DNA of 64,000 nucleotides from Blastocatellia bacterium (GCA_016713405.1 JADJPF010000009.1:62001-126000); one strand, 5' to 3'; shown: positions 1-8,711, counted from the stretch's first letter. Notes: a model not told the origin generated them from the sequence alone. A program made the numbers and translations.

Positions 1-599
1 GCATTTTTGATGCTACGGGTTAGACGATAAACTTGGTAAAAAAGAAGCGGTGTTATTGAAAGAGCAATTAAAGTAAATTGCCAATTAACATAAAACATTA
101 CTCCAACCATTCCTAGCATCATAAAAACATTGATTACCATTCCAAGAAAAGCTGTAGAGACAAAACTTTGTATTGCATCAATATCGCTTGTTACTCTGCT
201 AAGAAGATCACCAGTTTTTGCACGGTCAAAATATGAAAGGGAAAGTTTTTGCAAGTGATCATAAACTTTTTGTCTAAGATCTAGCATTACCCATTGACCA
301 GCGTTTATTGTTAAGGATTTTTCAACAAAAGACATAACTCCGCCCAATATTGCTACTAAAAGAGCAGCAACAAGGGCGAAGTTTAAAATATCTAATTTTT
401 CGCTTCCAAAAAAAGCAAAAACATAGTCGTGTATCCAGTTTGGTAGAGGTTTTGAACCTATTACATAATCGATAACAATTTTTATAGGCCAAGGCTCAAG
501 AAGTTGTGCTATGCCTGCAATAATCACCGCAACTAGGGCAACAGATAAAGATTTCCAATGGGGTTTAATTATATGTTTACCTAACAGCGATTTATTCAT
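1..599 (-). CDS. ABC exporter transmembrane domain (partial, 3' end off the left edge)
   Basis: The first 199 codons of an MsbA/MdlB-like ABC exporter half-transporter are present; the nucleotide-binding domain would lie beyond the left edge. The translation begins MNKSLLGKHI and shows hydrophobic helices near residues 17-35, 60-85 and 135-175. It also contains the LSYFDRAKTGDLLSRV stretch typical of the coupling region of type-1 exporter membrane domains. The ATG at 599 is the first start of the open frame. Such proteins export lipids, peptides or drugs across the inner membrane; the substrate cannot be told from this piece. Confidence 0.85.
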   Translation of the reverse strand, partial: MNKSLLGKHIIKPHWKSLSVALVAVIIAGIAQLLEPWPIKIVIDYVIGSKPLPNWIHDYVFAFFGSEKLDILNFALVAALLVAILGGVMSFVEKSLTINAGQWVMLDLRQKVYDHLQKLSLSYFDRAKTGDLLSRVTSDIDAIQSFVSTAFLGMVINVFMMLGMVGVMFYVNWQFTLIALSITPLLFYQVYRLTRSIKN

Positions 600-645
600 A
601 GTCTTTCCTTCACTTTCTGCTAAGAAGTTTGGGGCAAGATTACTT

Positions 646-1407
646 TTAACGCCTTAAGAAAAACTTTTTAATATCTGGCCCAAACTCTTTAATAACGACG
701 AAATTTATTACATCAAAAGTAATTCTATTCCTAAATCTCCTAAAAGTTGGATCAAGTCCAACTCTAGTGCTTTCTGGGGTGTTGCGTTCCCATAGATTAG
801 ACAATGCAACTGCTGAAAAGTTGCCAAGCGTTCTGGAGTAATTAAATTGCAATTCTCCATTATCTCCATTAGTAACAAAGACTCGGCTTGCAGACAAAAG
901 ACGTTTGCCAAAACTTCGATCTTTAGATGGTTGATAATGAGGGTTTTGCTTAAAAATAATTGGATAGACACCTGAAACTAATAAAGCTCTGCTGCTACTG
1001 TTACCATAATTAATTGCAAAACGGGAAAATCCATCAACAACTTTGTCTTCTGTGTCTTTACCTGGAAAAGGTTCTTTTGTTTGTTGGCGAATTGTATTTA
1101 ATGCTGGAAAAACATATCTACCAGGAGCAAGAAAAGCTCTATTTAATCCATAATTAAGTTTTTCCTTCGCGCTAAGTCGCATTTCATATTTTGGAATAAG
1201 TTGAGATGGTTTTTGTGGATCTGTTAAATCAGGTGAATTTCCTATGTCAGCTTTAAAATTTGAAGGGGTGATTTCAATTGGAATGCCATAAAACTTTATA
1301 GGGTTTTTGACATCTGTTTTGCTATCTTGGGAAAAAGCAACTTGAGAAAAGCAAATACAAATAATGAAAGCAAGAAAGGATTTAAGAAATAAACTTGACT
1401 TTTCCAT
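646..1407 (-). CDS. Secreted hypothetical protein, acidobacterial beta-rich family
   Basis: A 253-residue protein with a clear signal peptide (hydrophobic residues 8-25, cleavage after VAFSQ). The mature part has the pattern LNYGLNRAFLAPGRY, then an SRALLVSGVYP segment, and ends GPDIKKFFLRR. From memory, proteins of this pattern recur in Acidobacteriota as unnamed secreted or outer-membrane beta-rich proteins. The aromatic-rich alternating segments in the second half fit a beta-barrel or periplasmic sheet protein. No catalytic motif is visible. It lies just upstream of the ABC exporter on the same strand (47 bases apart), so the two may be co-transcribed. Confidence 0.6.
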   Translation of the reverse strand: MEKSSLFLKSFLAFIICICFSQVAFSQDSKTDVKNPIKFYGIPIEITPSNFKADIGNSPDLTDPQKPSQLIPKYEMRLSAKEKLNYGLNRAFLAPGRYVFPALNTIRQQTKEPFPGKDTEDKVVDGFSRFAINYGNSSSRALLVSGVYPIIFKQNPHYQPSKDRSFGKRLLSASRVFVTNGDNGELQFNYSRTLGNFSAVALSNLWERNTPESTRVGLDPTFRRFRNRITFDVINFVVIKEFGPDIKKFFLRR

Positions 1408-1914
1408 AAGCTTCCTTCCTTTCTATATCTATAAGGCAAAATTAAATGCAAAGATCTGAGAATCTCTCAGTTTGTTGTTTTTAAGAGCAATGACTATGCC
1501 AAAGCTTATTGTTTTCTTTATAATTACTTTAATAACTTATCTATAAATAGTTGATAACTAAATGGATATTAGTTTCATTGAAATGTTTTCTACAAACTTA
1601 CCTAAATATCTAAATTAAGAAGTTGGGAAAATTTTTGGAAAGGTTGGGAAATTTTGCTAAAAGGCATATTATTATTAAATATAATAATAATATACATTAT
1701 ATAAAATTAGAAAATAATGGTAATCATATATTATAATGGAAAGTATTTAATAAAATATAAATAGTCATTTTAGAATTGTTTGTTTGGGATTTGTAAAATG
1801 CAATTACAAATGAGTGTCCACTAAGTTTGCAGATCGTCCACAACCAAAATTTTTAATTTACATCTAAAAAGGCAGAAAAATAAAAAAATTAAGCTTTCTT
1901 AGGAGAAGAAAAAT
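1408..1914. other. AT-rich intergenic region
   Basis: This stretch separates two divergent genes and carries no convincing reading frame. A small palindrome (CTGAGA-ATC-TCTCAG) sits at 1456-1470. A run of ATT/ATA repeats is near 1665-1700. A good ribosome binding site (AGGAG) lies about ten bases before the ATG at 1915. Promoters for both flanking genes must be here, but none has a clear consensus. Confidence 0.5.
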
Positions 1915-2486
1915 ATGTTGACTTACTTTATTTTTGCATTACCAGCATTGCTTTTAGCAATAATTGCTCAATTTTGGGTAAAAAGAGCTTATTCAAAAGC
2001 TTCTGAAATTGAAAGCTATTCAGGTATGACAGGTGCTGAAGTGGCAAAGACAATTTTACATCAAAATGGAATTTATGATGTAAAAGTAGAAGTAACTCAT
2101 TACAACATAATCAAGGTTATTTACCTATGTATATTCGTAGTGCGTTAGTTCCTGTAGCAAGTTTTGGTACTAATTTTGCTTACTTTATTTTTATTTTTGG
2201 GTTGATTTTAGCTAACTTTATTTTTGTTGGTAAAGCGTTGATGATTGCAGGGATTATTCTATTTAGTGCAGCGTTTCTTTTTACCTTAATTACATTGCCA
2301 GTTGAGTTTGATGCTTCTAGCAGGGCAGTTGCGGTTTTATCAAAAAACGGATTTTTATCTAATCAAGAATTAGTTCCTGTAAAAAAAGTTTTAACAGCCG
2401 CTGCTTTAACCTATGTTGCCGCCGCTGCACAAGCCTTATCTTTACTACTTTGGGCTGTTAGTGAATATAGCAGAACAGACGATTAG
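1915..2486 (+). pseudogene. Broken YugP-family zinc metallopeptidase (internal deletion plus frameshift)
   Basis: The 5' part (from 1915) reads as the N-terminal membrane helix and the SGMTGAEVAKTIL...NGIYDVKVE segment of YugP-type neutral zinc metallopeptidases, then runs into a stop at 2148. The remainder continues in another frame as QHNQGYLPMYIRSALVPVASFG and the C-terminal membrane helices to 2486. In intact family members about 40 residues, including the HEXXH zinc-binding motif, lie between these two segments. Here that stretch is missing and the frame is shifted at about 2095-2115. The product cannot be an active peptidase as written. Whether this is a real deletion or an assembly fault cannot be decided from the sequence. 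Confidence 0.8.
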
Positions 2487-2528
2487 AATTATAAAAAAGT
2501 AATATCCTTAAAATATGGTGGTTCAAAA

Positions 2529-2562
2529 ATAGCCTAGTGATTAGTTGCTAGGCTATAAGTTT
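2529..2562 (+). terminator. Intrinsic terminator after the yugP remnant
   Basis: ATAGCCTAG at 2529-2537 pairs with CTAGGCTAT at 2548-2556 around a ten-base loop. It is followed at once by AAGTTTTTT. Confidence 0.8.
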
Positions 2563-2633
2563 TTTAAACCATTGAGTAAATTTTAATCTATAAGTTGGTC
2601 GGAAAAATTTTTCTAAAAATTGCTAATTGCCTA

Positions 2634-2661
2634 TTGACAAAAGGAGTTCGATTTATATAAT
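2634..2661 (+). promoter_or_regulatory. Consensus housekeeping promoter of groESL
   Basis: TTGACA at 2634-2639 and TATAAT at 2656-2661 are both perfect consensus hexamers, 16 bases apart. They sit directly ahead of the CIRCE operator and about 105 bases before groES. Confidence 0.92.
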
Positions 2662-2687
2662 TAGCACTCAGTTGAATTGAGTGCTAA
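2661..2687 (+). promoter_or_regulatory. CIRCE operator (HrcA binding site)
   Basis: TTAGCACTC at 2661-2669 and GAGTGCTAA at 2679-2687 form a perfect inverted repeat with a nine-base spacer, identical to the CIRCE consensus. It overlaps the last base of the -10 box, so bound HrcA would block initiation and, in the mRNA, shape the 5' leader. This implies heat-shock control of groES-groEL by an HrcA encoded elsewhere. Confidence 0.97.
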
Positions 2688-2765
2688 TTATATAAATAAA
2701 TTTTAGCAATAATTTTCTAATTTAATTCAAATTAATCTTAAGAAAAGGAGTAAGTAAAGTTAATT

Positions 2766-3083
2766 ATGGGAATGACTTTAAGACCCTTACATGATCGTAT
2801 TTTAGTTAAACGTGTTGAAGAAAAAGAACAAATTCGTGGTGGAATTATTATTCCAGACACAGCAAAAGAAAAACCTCAAGAAGGTGAAGTAATTGCAGTT
2901 GGTCAAGGTAAAGTTTTAGACAATGGTACAAAAGTTGAAATGGCAGTAAAAGCAGGTGATCGCGTCCTATTTGGCAAATATTCTGGTTCAGAAGTAAAAC
3001 TAGACGGCCAAGAATACCTAATTATGCGTGAAGATGAGATCTTAGGCGTAATTGAAGGCGTTAGCAAAACTCAAGGCGCGTAA
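2766..3083 (+). CDS. groES: Co-chaperonin GroES
   Basis: A 105-residue 10-kDa chaperonin subunit that caps the GroEL folding chamber in the cytoplasm. The N-terminal LRPLHDRILVKRVEE is the family signature, and the mobile loop GGIIIPDTAKEKPQEG (about residues 25-40) binds GroEL. The length is normal apart from a short extra C-terminal tail. The AAAGGAG ribosome site is 15 bases before the ATG at 2766, a rather long spacing; an internal ATG at 2772 (MTLRP) is an alternative start. It is the first gene of the CIRCE-controlled operon, 75 bases ahead of groEL. Confidence 0.98.
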   Translation: MGMTLRPLHDRILVKRVEEKEQIRGGIIIPDTAKEKPQEGEVIAVGQGKVLDNGTKVEMAVKAGDRVLFGKYSGSEVKLDGQEYLIMREDEILGVIEGVSKTQGA

Positions 3084-3158
3084 GAGTGACTCTTAAAAAC
3101 TACTAAATAAACAATTAATTCTAAAAATTTAAAAAATCTTAAGGAGAAAGTATTATCC

Positions 3159-4787
3159 ATGGCAAAGCAAATCATTCATGGTGAAGACTCAAGACAAGCA
3201 ATTTTACGTGGCGTTAACAAACTCGCCGATGCAGTTAAAGTTACTTTAGGTCCAAAAGGACGCAATGTTGTAATAGAAAAGAAATTTGGTGCTCCTACAA
3301 TTACTAAAGACGGTGTCACCGTAGCAAAAGAAATCGACTTAAAAGACCCACTAGAAAATATGGGAGCGCAAATGGTGCGCGAAGTTGCTTCTAAGACTTC
3401 CGATGTTGCCGGTGATGGTACTACTACCGCAACCGTACTTGCTCAAGCAATTTTTAGAGAAGGTGTAAAATCTGTTGCTGCTGGTGCTAATCCAATGGCA
3501 CTTAAGCGCGGAATTGAAAAAGCTGTAGAAGCTGTTGTAAAAGAAATCGAAAAAATGTCTAAACCAGTTAGCGGGGATGCAGTTGCTCAAGTAGGAACAA
3601 TTTCTGCTAATGGTGATGTTAAAATCGGCAAAATCATTGCTGAAGCAATGGATAAAGTTGGAAAAGATGGTGTTATCACAGTTGAAGAATCAAAATCCTT
3701 AGACACAGTTTTAGAAGTTGTTGAAGGTATGCAATTTGATCGTGGTTATCTTTCACCCTACTTTGTAACAGACCCAGACCGCATGGAATCTGTACTTGAA
3801 AATGCTTTCTTGCTTTTAAGCGAAAAGAAAATCTCTTCAATGAAAGATTTACTCCCACTTTTAGAACAAGTAGCTCGTCAAGGCCGACCTCTATTAATCG
3901 TTGCTGAAGATGTTGAAGGCGAAGCTTTAGCTACTTTAGTAGTCAACAAACTTCGTGGAACTTTACAAGTTTGTGCTGTAAAAGCTCCTGGTTTTGGCGA
4001 TCGTCGTAAAGCAATGTTAGAAGATATTGCTGTATTAACCGGTGGTAGAGTAATTAGCGAAGACTTAGGTATCAAATTAGAAAACGTTAAGATTGAAGAT
4101 TTAGGACATGCTAAGAAAGTAACCGTTGACAAAGACAATACAACCATTGTTGAAGGTGCTGGTAAAGCTGCTGATATTCAAGCTCGCGTTAATGTAATTC
4201 GCAATCAAATAGAAAACACAACTTCTGATTATGATCGTGAAAAATTACAAGAAAGATTAGCTAAATTAGTTGGTGGTGTAGCAGTAATCAAAGTTGGTGC
4301 AGCTACAGAAACCGAACTAAAAGAAAAGAAAGCTCGTGTGGAAGATGCAATGCATGCTACCCGCGCTGCTGTTGAAGAAGGTATTGTCCCAGGCGGTGGT
4401 GTCACCTTTATTCGCGCACAAAAAGCTTTAGAAAGCTTTAAATTAGAAGAGCAAGATGAACAAACAGGTGTTAGCATCATTCGTCGAGCATTAGAAGAGC
4501 CATTACGTCAAATTGTTAACAATGCTGGCCGTGAAGGTGCTGTTATTATTGAACACATTAAAGCAGAAACAAATGTTGCTATAGGATTTAATGCACAAAC
4601 AGAAAGATATGAAGATTTAGTTGCTGTTGGTGTTATTGACCCAACTAAAGTTTCCCGTACAGCATTGCAAAATGCTTCTTCTATTGCTGGTTTAATGTTA
4701 ACCACAGAAGCTTTAGTTTCTGAAATTCCTGAAGAAGAAAAAGCTCCTGCTATGCCAAATCCTGGTGCTGGTATGGGTGGTTTCTAA
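3159..4787 (+). CDS. groEL: Chaperonin GroEL
   Basis: A 542-residue 60-kDa chaperonin that folds proteins in an ATP-driven double ring with GroES. The sequence is full length and shows the usual blocks: VTLGPKGRNVVIEKKFGAP, the ATP-binding GDGTTTATVLAQ, the hinge region ending in AAVEEGIVPGGG, and a C-terminal tail rich in Gly and Met (PNPGAGMGGF). The first residue is set by an AAGGAG site before the ATG at 3159. Codons are relatively GC-rich compared with the surroundings, as is common for highly expressed genes. It is the second gene of the heat-shock operon and is followed by a strong terminator. Confidence 0.99.
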   Translation: MAKQIIHGEDSRQAILRGVNKLADAVKVTLGPKGRNVVIEKKFGAPTITKDGVTVAKEIDLKDPLENMGAQMVREVASKTSDVAGDGTTTATVLAQAIFREGVKSVAAGANPMALKRGIEKAVEAVVKEIEKMSKPVSGDAVAQVGTISANGDVKIGKIIAEAMDKVGKDGVITVEESKSLDTVLEVVEGMQFDRGYLSPYFVTDPDRMESVLENAFLLLSEKKISSMKDLLPLLEQVARQGRPLLIVAEDVEGEALATLVVNKLRGTLQVCAVKAPGFGDRRKAMLEDIAVLTGGRVISEDLGIKLENVKIEDLGHAKKVTVDKDNTTIVEGAGKAADIQARVNVIRNQIENTTSDYDREKLQERLAKLVGGVAVIKVGAATETELKEKKARVEDAMHATRAAVEEGIVPGGGVTFIRAQKALESFKLEEQDEQTGVSIIRRALEEPLRQIVNNAGREGAVIIEHIKAETNVAIGFNAQTERYEDLVAVGVIDPTKVSRTALQNASSIAGLMLTTEALVSEIPEEEKAPAMPNPGAGMGGF

Positions 4788-4830
4788 AAAATTTTTACAG
4801 CAAAGTAAAAATTTATTCTCGTCAAAACTT

Positions 4831-4866
4831 AAAGGCCGTCTGCAAAGGCGGCCTTTAACATTTTTA
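4831..4866 (+). terminator. Intrinsic terminator of groESL
   Basis: AAAGGCCGTC at 4831-4840 pairs with GGCGGCCTTT at 4847-4856 (one G-T pair) around a six-base loop. A T-rich tail (ACATTTTTAT) follows. Confidence 0.9.
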
Positions 4867-4877
4867 TAACTTAAAAT

Positions 4878-6059
4878 ATGATTTTATTTTATATATTTGC
4901 CATTTTGCTAATTATTCAGAGTTTAATTTCCTTAAAACAAGGCTTTGATTATTTAAGTTATTTTCAAAAATTTAGTTATAAAAAAGATTTTATACCTCGT
5001 GTTGCTATTATTGCTCCTTGTAAAGGCTTGGATGCTTCAATGGCTGAATATTTTAAGTCTTTATTTGAGCAAGATTATCCAAACTATCAAATTACATTTG
5101 TTGTAGAAAATTCTTTAGACCCAGCACTTAGAGAGATTAATAAATGGCAAGCTCTTTATCCAAAAATTCAAACAAATTGTGCGATTGCTGGAACAAGTGA
5201 TAAATGTGGTCAAAAAGTACATAACCTAAAAGTAGCAATTAATTCACTTGATCAAAATGTTGAAGCATTTGCTTTTGTAGATTCAGATGTTTGTTTACCT
5301 AAAACTTGGTTAATGGCTTTAATTGCTCCTTTAGCAGATAAAACGGTTGCTGCTACAACGGGTTATCGTTGGTTTGTTCCTACAGATAACAGACTAGCTT
5401 CTTTGCTGCGCTCTATTTGGAATGGCTCAATAGCTACTAGTTTGGGGGATCATCAAAATAATTTTGCTTGGGGTGGCTCAATGGCAATTTTGCGCTCAAC
5501 TTTTTACAAAATTGATGTAGAAAGGTATTGGCAAGGAACTGTTAGTGATGATTACGGTCTGACACAAGCCGTTAAAGCTTCAAAACAAGCAATAAAGTTT
5601 GTTCCTAGTTGTTTAGTTCCTTCTTTAGGAGGTTGTAGCTTTTCAGAATTACTAGAATTTACTACCCGCCAAATTATTATTACAAAAGTTTATTCAAAGG
5701 CTCTTTGGTTGTTATTATTTATTTCTAATAGTATGTTTAACCTAGTTTTTTTTGTAGGTTTAGTATTAGGAATAATTTTGTTTATAAAAGATTTTAATTT
5801 CTGGCCGCTTTTGTTGGTGTTAATTATTTATTTTTTAGGTATTTGGAAAAGTGTTTTAAGAATAAAAGCTATAAAATTAGTTTTAACAGACTATGAAAAA
5901 ATTATTTCTCAAAAACTATTTAGCTATTATTTTTTCTCTCCATTGGTTGCACTAATTTTTGGTTATAACCTAATAATGTCTCTTGGCAGAAATCAAATAA
6001 CTTGGCGAGGAATTACCTATAAACTTATTTCAAATAGCGAAACAATAGTGATTCGTTAG
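4878..6059 (+). CDS. Membrane glycosyltransferase, GT2/ceramide glucosyltransferase-like
   Basis: A 393-residue family 2 glycosyltransferase anchored by an N-terminal helix (residues 2-20) and three or more C-terminal helices (about residues 275-385). The catalytic domain shows VAIIAPCKGLD at the nucleotide-sugar site, the FVDSDV metal-binding motif (near residue 137), WGGSMAI, the acceptor-side SDDYGLTQA and the TTRQ position of the QxxRW-like motif. The pattern resembles ceramide glucosyltransferase and HpnI-type enzymes, which transfer a sugar to a membrane lipid. The donor and acceptor here are unknown. The gene stands alone between two terminators. Confidence 0.85.
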   Translation: MILFYIFAILLIIQSLISLKQGFDYLSYFQKFSYKKDFIPRVAIIAPCKGLDASMAEYFKSLFEQDYPNYQITFVVENSLDPALREINKWQALYPKIQTNCAIAGTSDKCGQKVHNLKVAINSLDQNVEAFAFVDSDVCLPKTWLMALIAPLADKTVAATTGYRWFVPTDNRLASLLRSIWNGSIATSLGDHQNNFAWGGSMAILRSTFYKIDVERYWQGTVSDDYGLTQAVKASKQAIKFVPSCLVPSLGGCSFSELLEFTTRQIIITKVYSKALWLLLFISNSMFNLVFFVGLVLGIILFIKDFNFWPLLLVLIIYFLGIWKSVLRIKAIKLVLTDYEKIISQKLFSYYFFSPLVALIFGYNLIMSLGRNQITWRGITYKLISNSETIVIR

Positions 6060-6086
6060 GCTGCAATTCTTTAATTGCAGCCTCTT
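6059..6086. terminator. Bidirectional terminator between convergent genes
   Basis: GGCTGCAATT at 6059-6068 and AATTGCAGCC at 6073-6082 form a perfect ten-base stem with a four-base loop, followed by TCTTT. It overlaps the stop codon of the glycosyltransferase gene and serves the convergent amidohydrolase gene as well. Confidence 0.85.
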
Positions 6087-6099
6087 TAATCTAAAAACT

Positions 6100-7794
6100 T
6101 TATTTAAGACTATCAAAAAGAATTTCACCATTAACTATAGTCATAAGGCATTTAGTTTTAAGAATTTCTGGTTCAGAAATGGTCATAATGTCAGCAGATA
6201 AAATTGTTAGATCAGCTAGTTTTCCAACTTCAATAGATCCTTTGATTTGTTCTTCAAAAGCCGCTTGTGCGGGCCAAATGGTTAGCATTTTTAATGCTTG
6301 TTGGCGTGAAACTTTTTGTTCAAGGTGCCAACCCTCACCACTAAAGCCTTTTTGGTCTTTACGAGCTACAGAAGCATAAAATTCAATCATTGGTTCGCCA
6401 CGCTCTACAGGTGCATCAGAACCAGCAGCAATTATTACTCCTGTTTTCAACAAATCTTGCCAAGCATATGCTCCAGAGAGTCTTTCTTGCCCTAGTCTTT
6501 TAGGAGCAAAATGCAGGTCACTAATTGCATGAGATGGTTGCATAGAAGCAATTATCCCAAGTTTAGAAAATCGATTAAGATCTGATGAGTTAAGCACTTG
6601 AGCATGTTCTATTCTCCAACGAGGGTCGGATAATTTTCTGTCTTTTTCTGGCACTGTTGCAAAAGCTTTTTCATAAAGGTCTAAGATTGTTCTATTTGCA
6701 CGATCTCCTATTGCATGTGTTTGTACTTGAATACCTGACTTTAACGCTTTTACCAACATAGGGAACAGAACTTCTTCTTTATGAATTAAAAAACCGCTAG
6801 TATCAAAATCAGAATAAGGGGCAAGTAGTGCTGCACCCCTTGAACCAAGCGCACCATCAAACACAACTTTTATAGTCCGAAAGTTAAATAAGCCGTCAAA
6901 GCTTCCAGCCGTCGCGCCTTCTTTCATTAAGCGTTCAGCATCAAAGCTTGGGCCGTGAATAGCTTTATGAATACGTAGCTTTATTTTCCCTTCTTTATAA
7001 AGTCGTCTAAATAATTCAACTTCTGCATAAGTTCCACCTGCATCATGAAGCTGACACCAGCCAAGCTCAATACTACGTTTAACACCCACTAAAACAGCCT
7101 TTTCTATATATTCCGGTGTTAGGGCTGGGATGTGTTTAATTACTAGGTCATGAGCTTTATCCAAAATCATTCCTGTAGGTTCTTTAGTTTCTTTATCTTT
7201 AAGAATTTCTCCCCCAAAAGGGTTAGCTGTATCTTTATTAATACGAGCAATTTTTAATGCCAAACTATTAACCACAGCACCATGTCCGTCGGCACGTTCC
7301 AAATAAACTGGATTGTTAGGAGAAATTTTATCTAAATCATACCTGGTAGGAAATACAGCAGGCTGCCAGAATGTCTCAATCCAACCTAAACCTGTAACCC
7401 ATTCACCTGGTTTAACTTGCTCAACTCTAGCTTTAACTTTTGCTAAAAAATCATTTAAGCTAGTAGTTCCTTCTAAGTTAAGCGTAAGTTCTCTAATTCC
7501 AATTTCCCTAAGATGACAATGGGAATCTGTAAAACCTGGAACAACAGTATTTCCTTTCAAATCAATAACTTTTGTTATTTTAGATTCATATTTTGATACT
7601 TCAGAATTTTCACCAACAAAAATTATTTTATTACCTTTAATGGCAATGGATTCAGCTTTTGACTGGCGATCATTAACCGTGTAAATATTACCATTTTTAA
7701 AAATTATATCGGCAGTTTCAGCCTTTTTAGCTGGTAAAACAGGAGTTGTTAAAAAGAAACAAGTAAAAATTAAAATTAAACTTAGAATTTTCAT
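6100..7794 (-). CDS. Amidohydrolase, YtcJ-like (Amidohydrolase_3)
   Basis: A 564-residue metal-dependent amidohydrolase. It has a signal peptide (hydrophobic residues 3-20), a beta-sandwich domain with ADIIFKNGNIYTVND, and the metal-binding GFTDSHCHL motif near residue 90. Further along are the TIM-barrel motifs TEVDGHG-like ERADGHGAV, VQTHAIGDRA, RIEHAQVL and AAGSDAPVE, which carry the remaining His and Asp ligands. The C-terminal KGSIEVGKLADLTIL is the usual end of the family. YtcJ-type enzymes hydrolyse amide or ester-like bonds of unknown natural substrates; the leader suggests a periplasmic or secreted enzyme. It stands alone. Confidence 0.88.
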   Translation of the reverse strand: MKILSLILIFTCFFLTTPVLPAKKAETADIIFKNGNIYTVNDRQSKAESIAIKGNKIIFVGENSEVSKYESKITKVIDLKGNTVVPGFTDSHCHLREIGIRELTLNLEGTTSLNDFLAKVKARVEQVKPGEWVTGLGWIETFWQPAVFPTRYDLDKISPNNPVYLERADGHGAVVNSLALKIARINKDTANPFGGEILKDKETKEPTGMILDKAHDLVIKHIPALTPEYIEKAVLVGVKRSIELGWCQLHDAGGTYAEVELFRRLYKEGKIKLRIHKAIHGPSFDAERLMKEGATAGSFDGLFNFRTIKVVFDGALGSRGAALLAPYSDFDTSGFLIHKEEVLFPMLVKALKSGIQVQTHAIGDRANRTILDLYEKAFATVPEKDRKLSDPRWRIEHAQVLNSSDLNRFSKLGIIASMQPSHAISDLHFAPKRLGQERLSGAYAWQDLLKTGVIIAAGSDAPVERGEPMIEFYASVARKDQKGFSGEGWHLEQKVSRQQALKMLTIWPAQAAFEEQIKGSIEVGKLADLTILSADIMTISEPEILKTKCLMTIVNGEILFDSLK

Positions 7795-8298
7795 GATTTT
7801 GTACCAATAGAATATAGTTTTTAGATTGTTTTAGATTATCTAAAAATCTATTAAGGTCAAGGTTTAAGAGCTATTTTGTATAAATAGTAAAAGAAAACCA
7901 TACTTAAAAATAAATGGCAAAAATTAGTAATTCTTAGGGAACCAAACAGGGGGTAAAGCGTGTCTAATAAGTAAAAGAATTTACCTTTTTGTTTCTGATA
8001 AATTATCTCAAAATAAGATTTACTTAATATTTTTAGAAAAATAGTTGTCAAAAATGGCATTTTTGATCTGTTAAAATTTGGCAAAATGCCAAAAATGGCG
8101 ACAAAAAATTACCAAATTTAAGACAAACATTTTGAACCATTAAAAATAACTTGGGTTATATCTTATTGATAAAATGTAAGATACAGGATTAAAAAAAGGC
8201 TCTTAGGCTAAAAAATAATAAATTTTAGGTTTGGCATAATAATTGAAGAGAAGCAAAACATACAAACCTAAAAATAAAATAATTCGGGAGATACCATA
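7795..8298. other. Intergenic region with clustered palindromes
   Basis: No supported gene lies here; a 75-codon open frame on the minus strand (7857-8084) has no ribosome site or family resemblance. The notable content is a pair of palindromes at 8049-8093 (listed separately). The AATTCGGGAGATACC leader just before the ATG at 8299 gives a clear ribosome binding site. Confidence 0.5.
8049..8093. promoter_or_regulatory. Two adjacent palindromes sharing ATGSCA cores
   Basis: CAAAAATGGCATTTTTG at 8049-8065 is a palindrome broken only at its centre. TTTGGCA-AAA-TGCCAAA at 8077-8093 is perfect. They lie about 200 bases upstream of the receiver-like gene and 280 bases upstream of the amidohydrolase start, and could be regulator sites for either. 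Function is inferred from symmetry only. Confidence 0.35.
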
Positions 8299-8685
8299 AT
8301 GAACAAAAAGCCATTAAAAGTCTTAGTGTTAGAAGATGAAGCTTATCGTCGTGAAATGATAGAACCTCTTTTAGAAGAACAAAAGATCTATTGGGCTAAA
8401 GATTCAACAGAAGCCCTTGAAATGCTTGATATAGTTAAATTTGATTTGATTTTACTTGACCATGACCTTGCTAATCATAGTTGTGGATGTGCTGTAGCCA
8501 CAAGATTAGCTAATAAAAGTTGCTTAAATTATGGTACTAAAATAGTTGTTCATTCAATTAACACAAGTGGAATTAAAAGAATGATGAGACTATTAAAAAA
8601 TATTCCTATTCGTATACCTGTTTTTAGTTTACCTGAAAGTTTACCAGAAGTTATTTCATCTTTAACTTTGTCTCCTAGTGCATAA
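8299..8685 (+). CDS. Lone receiver-like protein (cREC_REC type)
   Basis: A 128-residue single-domain protein with a receiver-like fold: VLVLEDEAYRREM at the acidic pocket and DLILLDHDLANHS at the phospho-acceptor position. The KIVVHSINTSGIKRMM segment is the VHSxNxxGxxxM signature of the receiver-like family annotated as cyclic-phosphate processing Receiver domain. It differs from CheY-type receivers by the LDHD motif and the His-Ser-x-Asn block. No kinase or output domain is beside it. It is expected to be cytoplasmic; its partner is unknown. The start is fixed by GGGAG before the ATG. Confidence 0.75.
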   Translation: MNKKPLKVLVLEDEAYRREMIEPLLEEQKIYWAKDSTEALEMLDIVKFDLILLDHDLANHSCGCAVATRLANKSCLNYGTKIVVHSINTSGIKRMMRLLKNIPIRIPVFSLPESLPEVISSLTLSPSA

Positions 8686-8690
8686 ATGCT

Positions 8691-8711
8691 GGGCAATTAC
8701 CTTAATTGCCC
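8691..8711. terminator. Hairpin between convergent genes, overlapping the sctV stop codon
   Basis: GGGCAATTA at 8691-8699 and TAATTGCCC at 8703-8711 form a perfect nine-base stem with a three-base loop. It separates the receiver-like gene from the convergent export-gate gene. No long T run follows on either side. Confidence 0.65.

Noticed and set aside
2148..2486. The second half of yugP as an independent small membrane protein gene
   Set aside because: Its sequence continues the YugP family exactly, and no ribosome site precedes its first ATG.
7857..8084. 75-codon open frame on the minus strand in an intergenic region
   Set aside because: It has no ribosome binding site and no family resemblance, and it lies in AT-rich sequence where chance frames are common.
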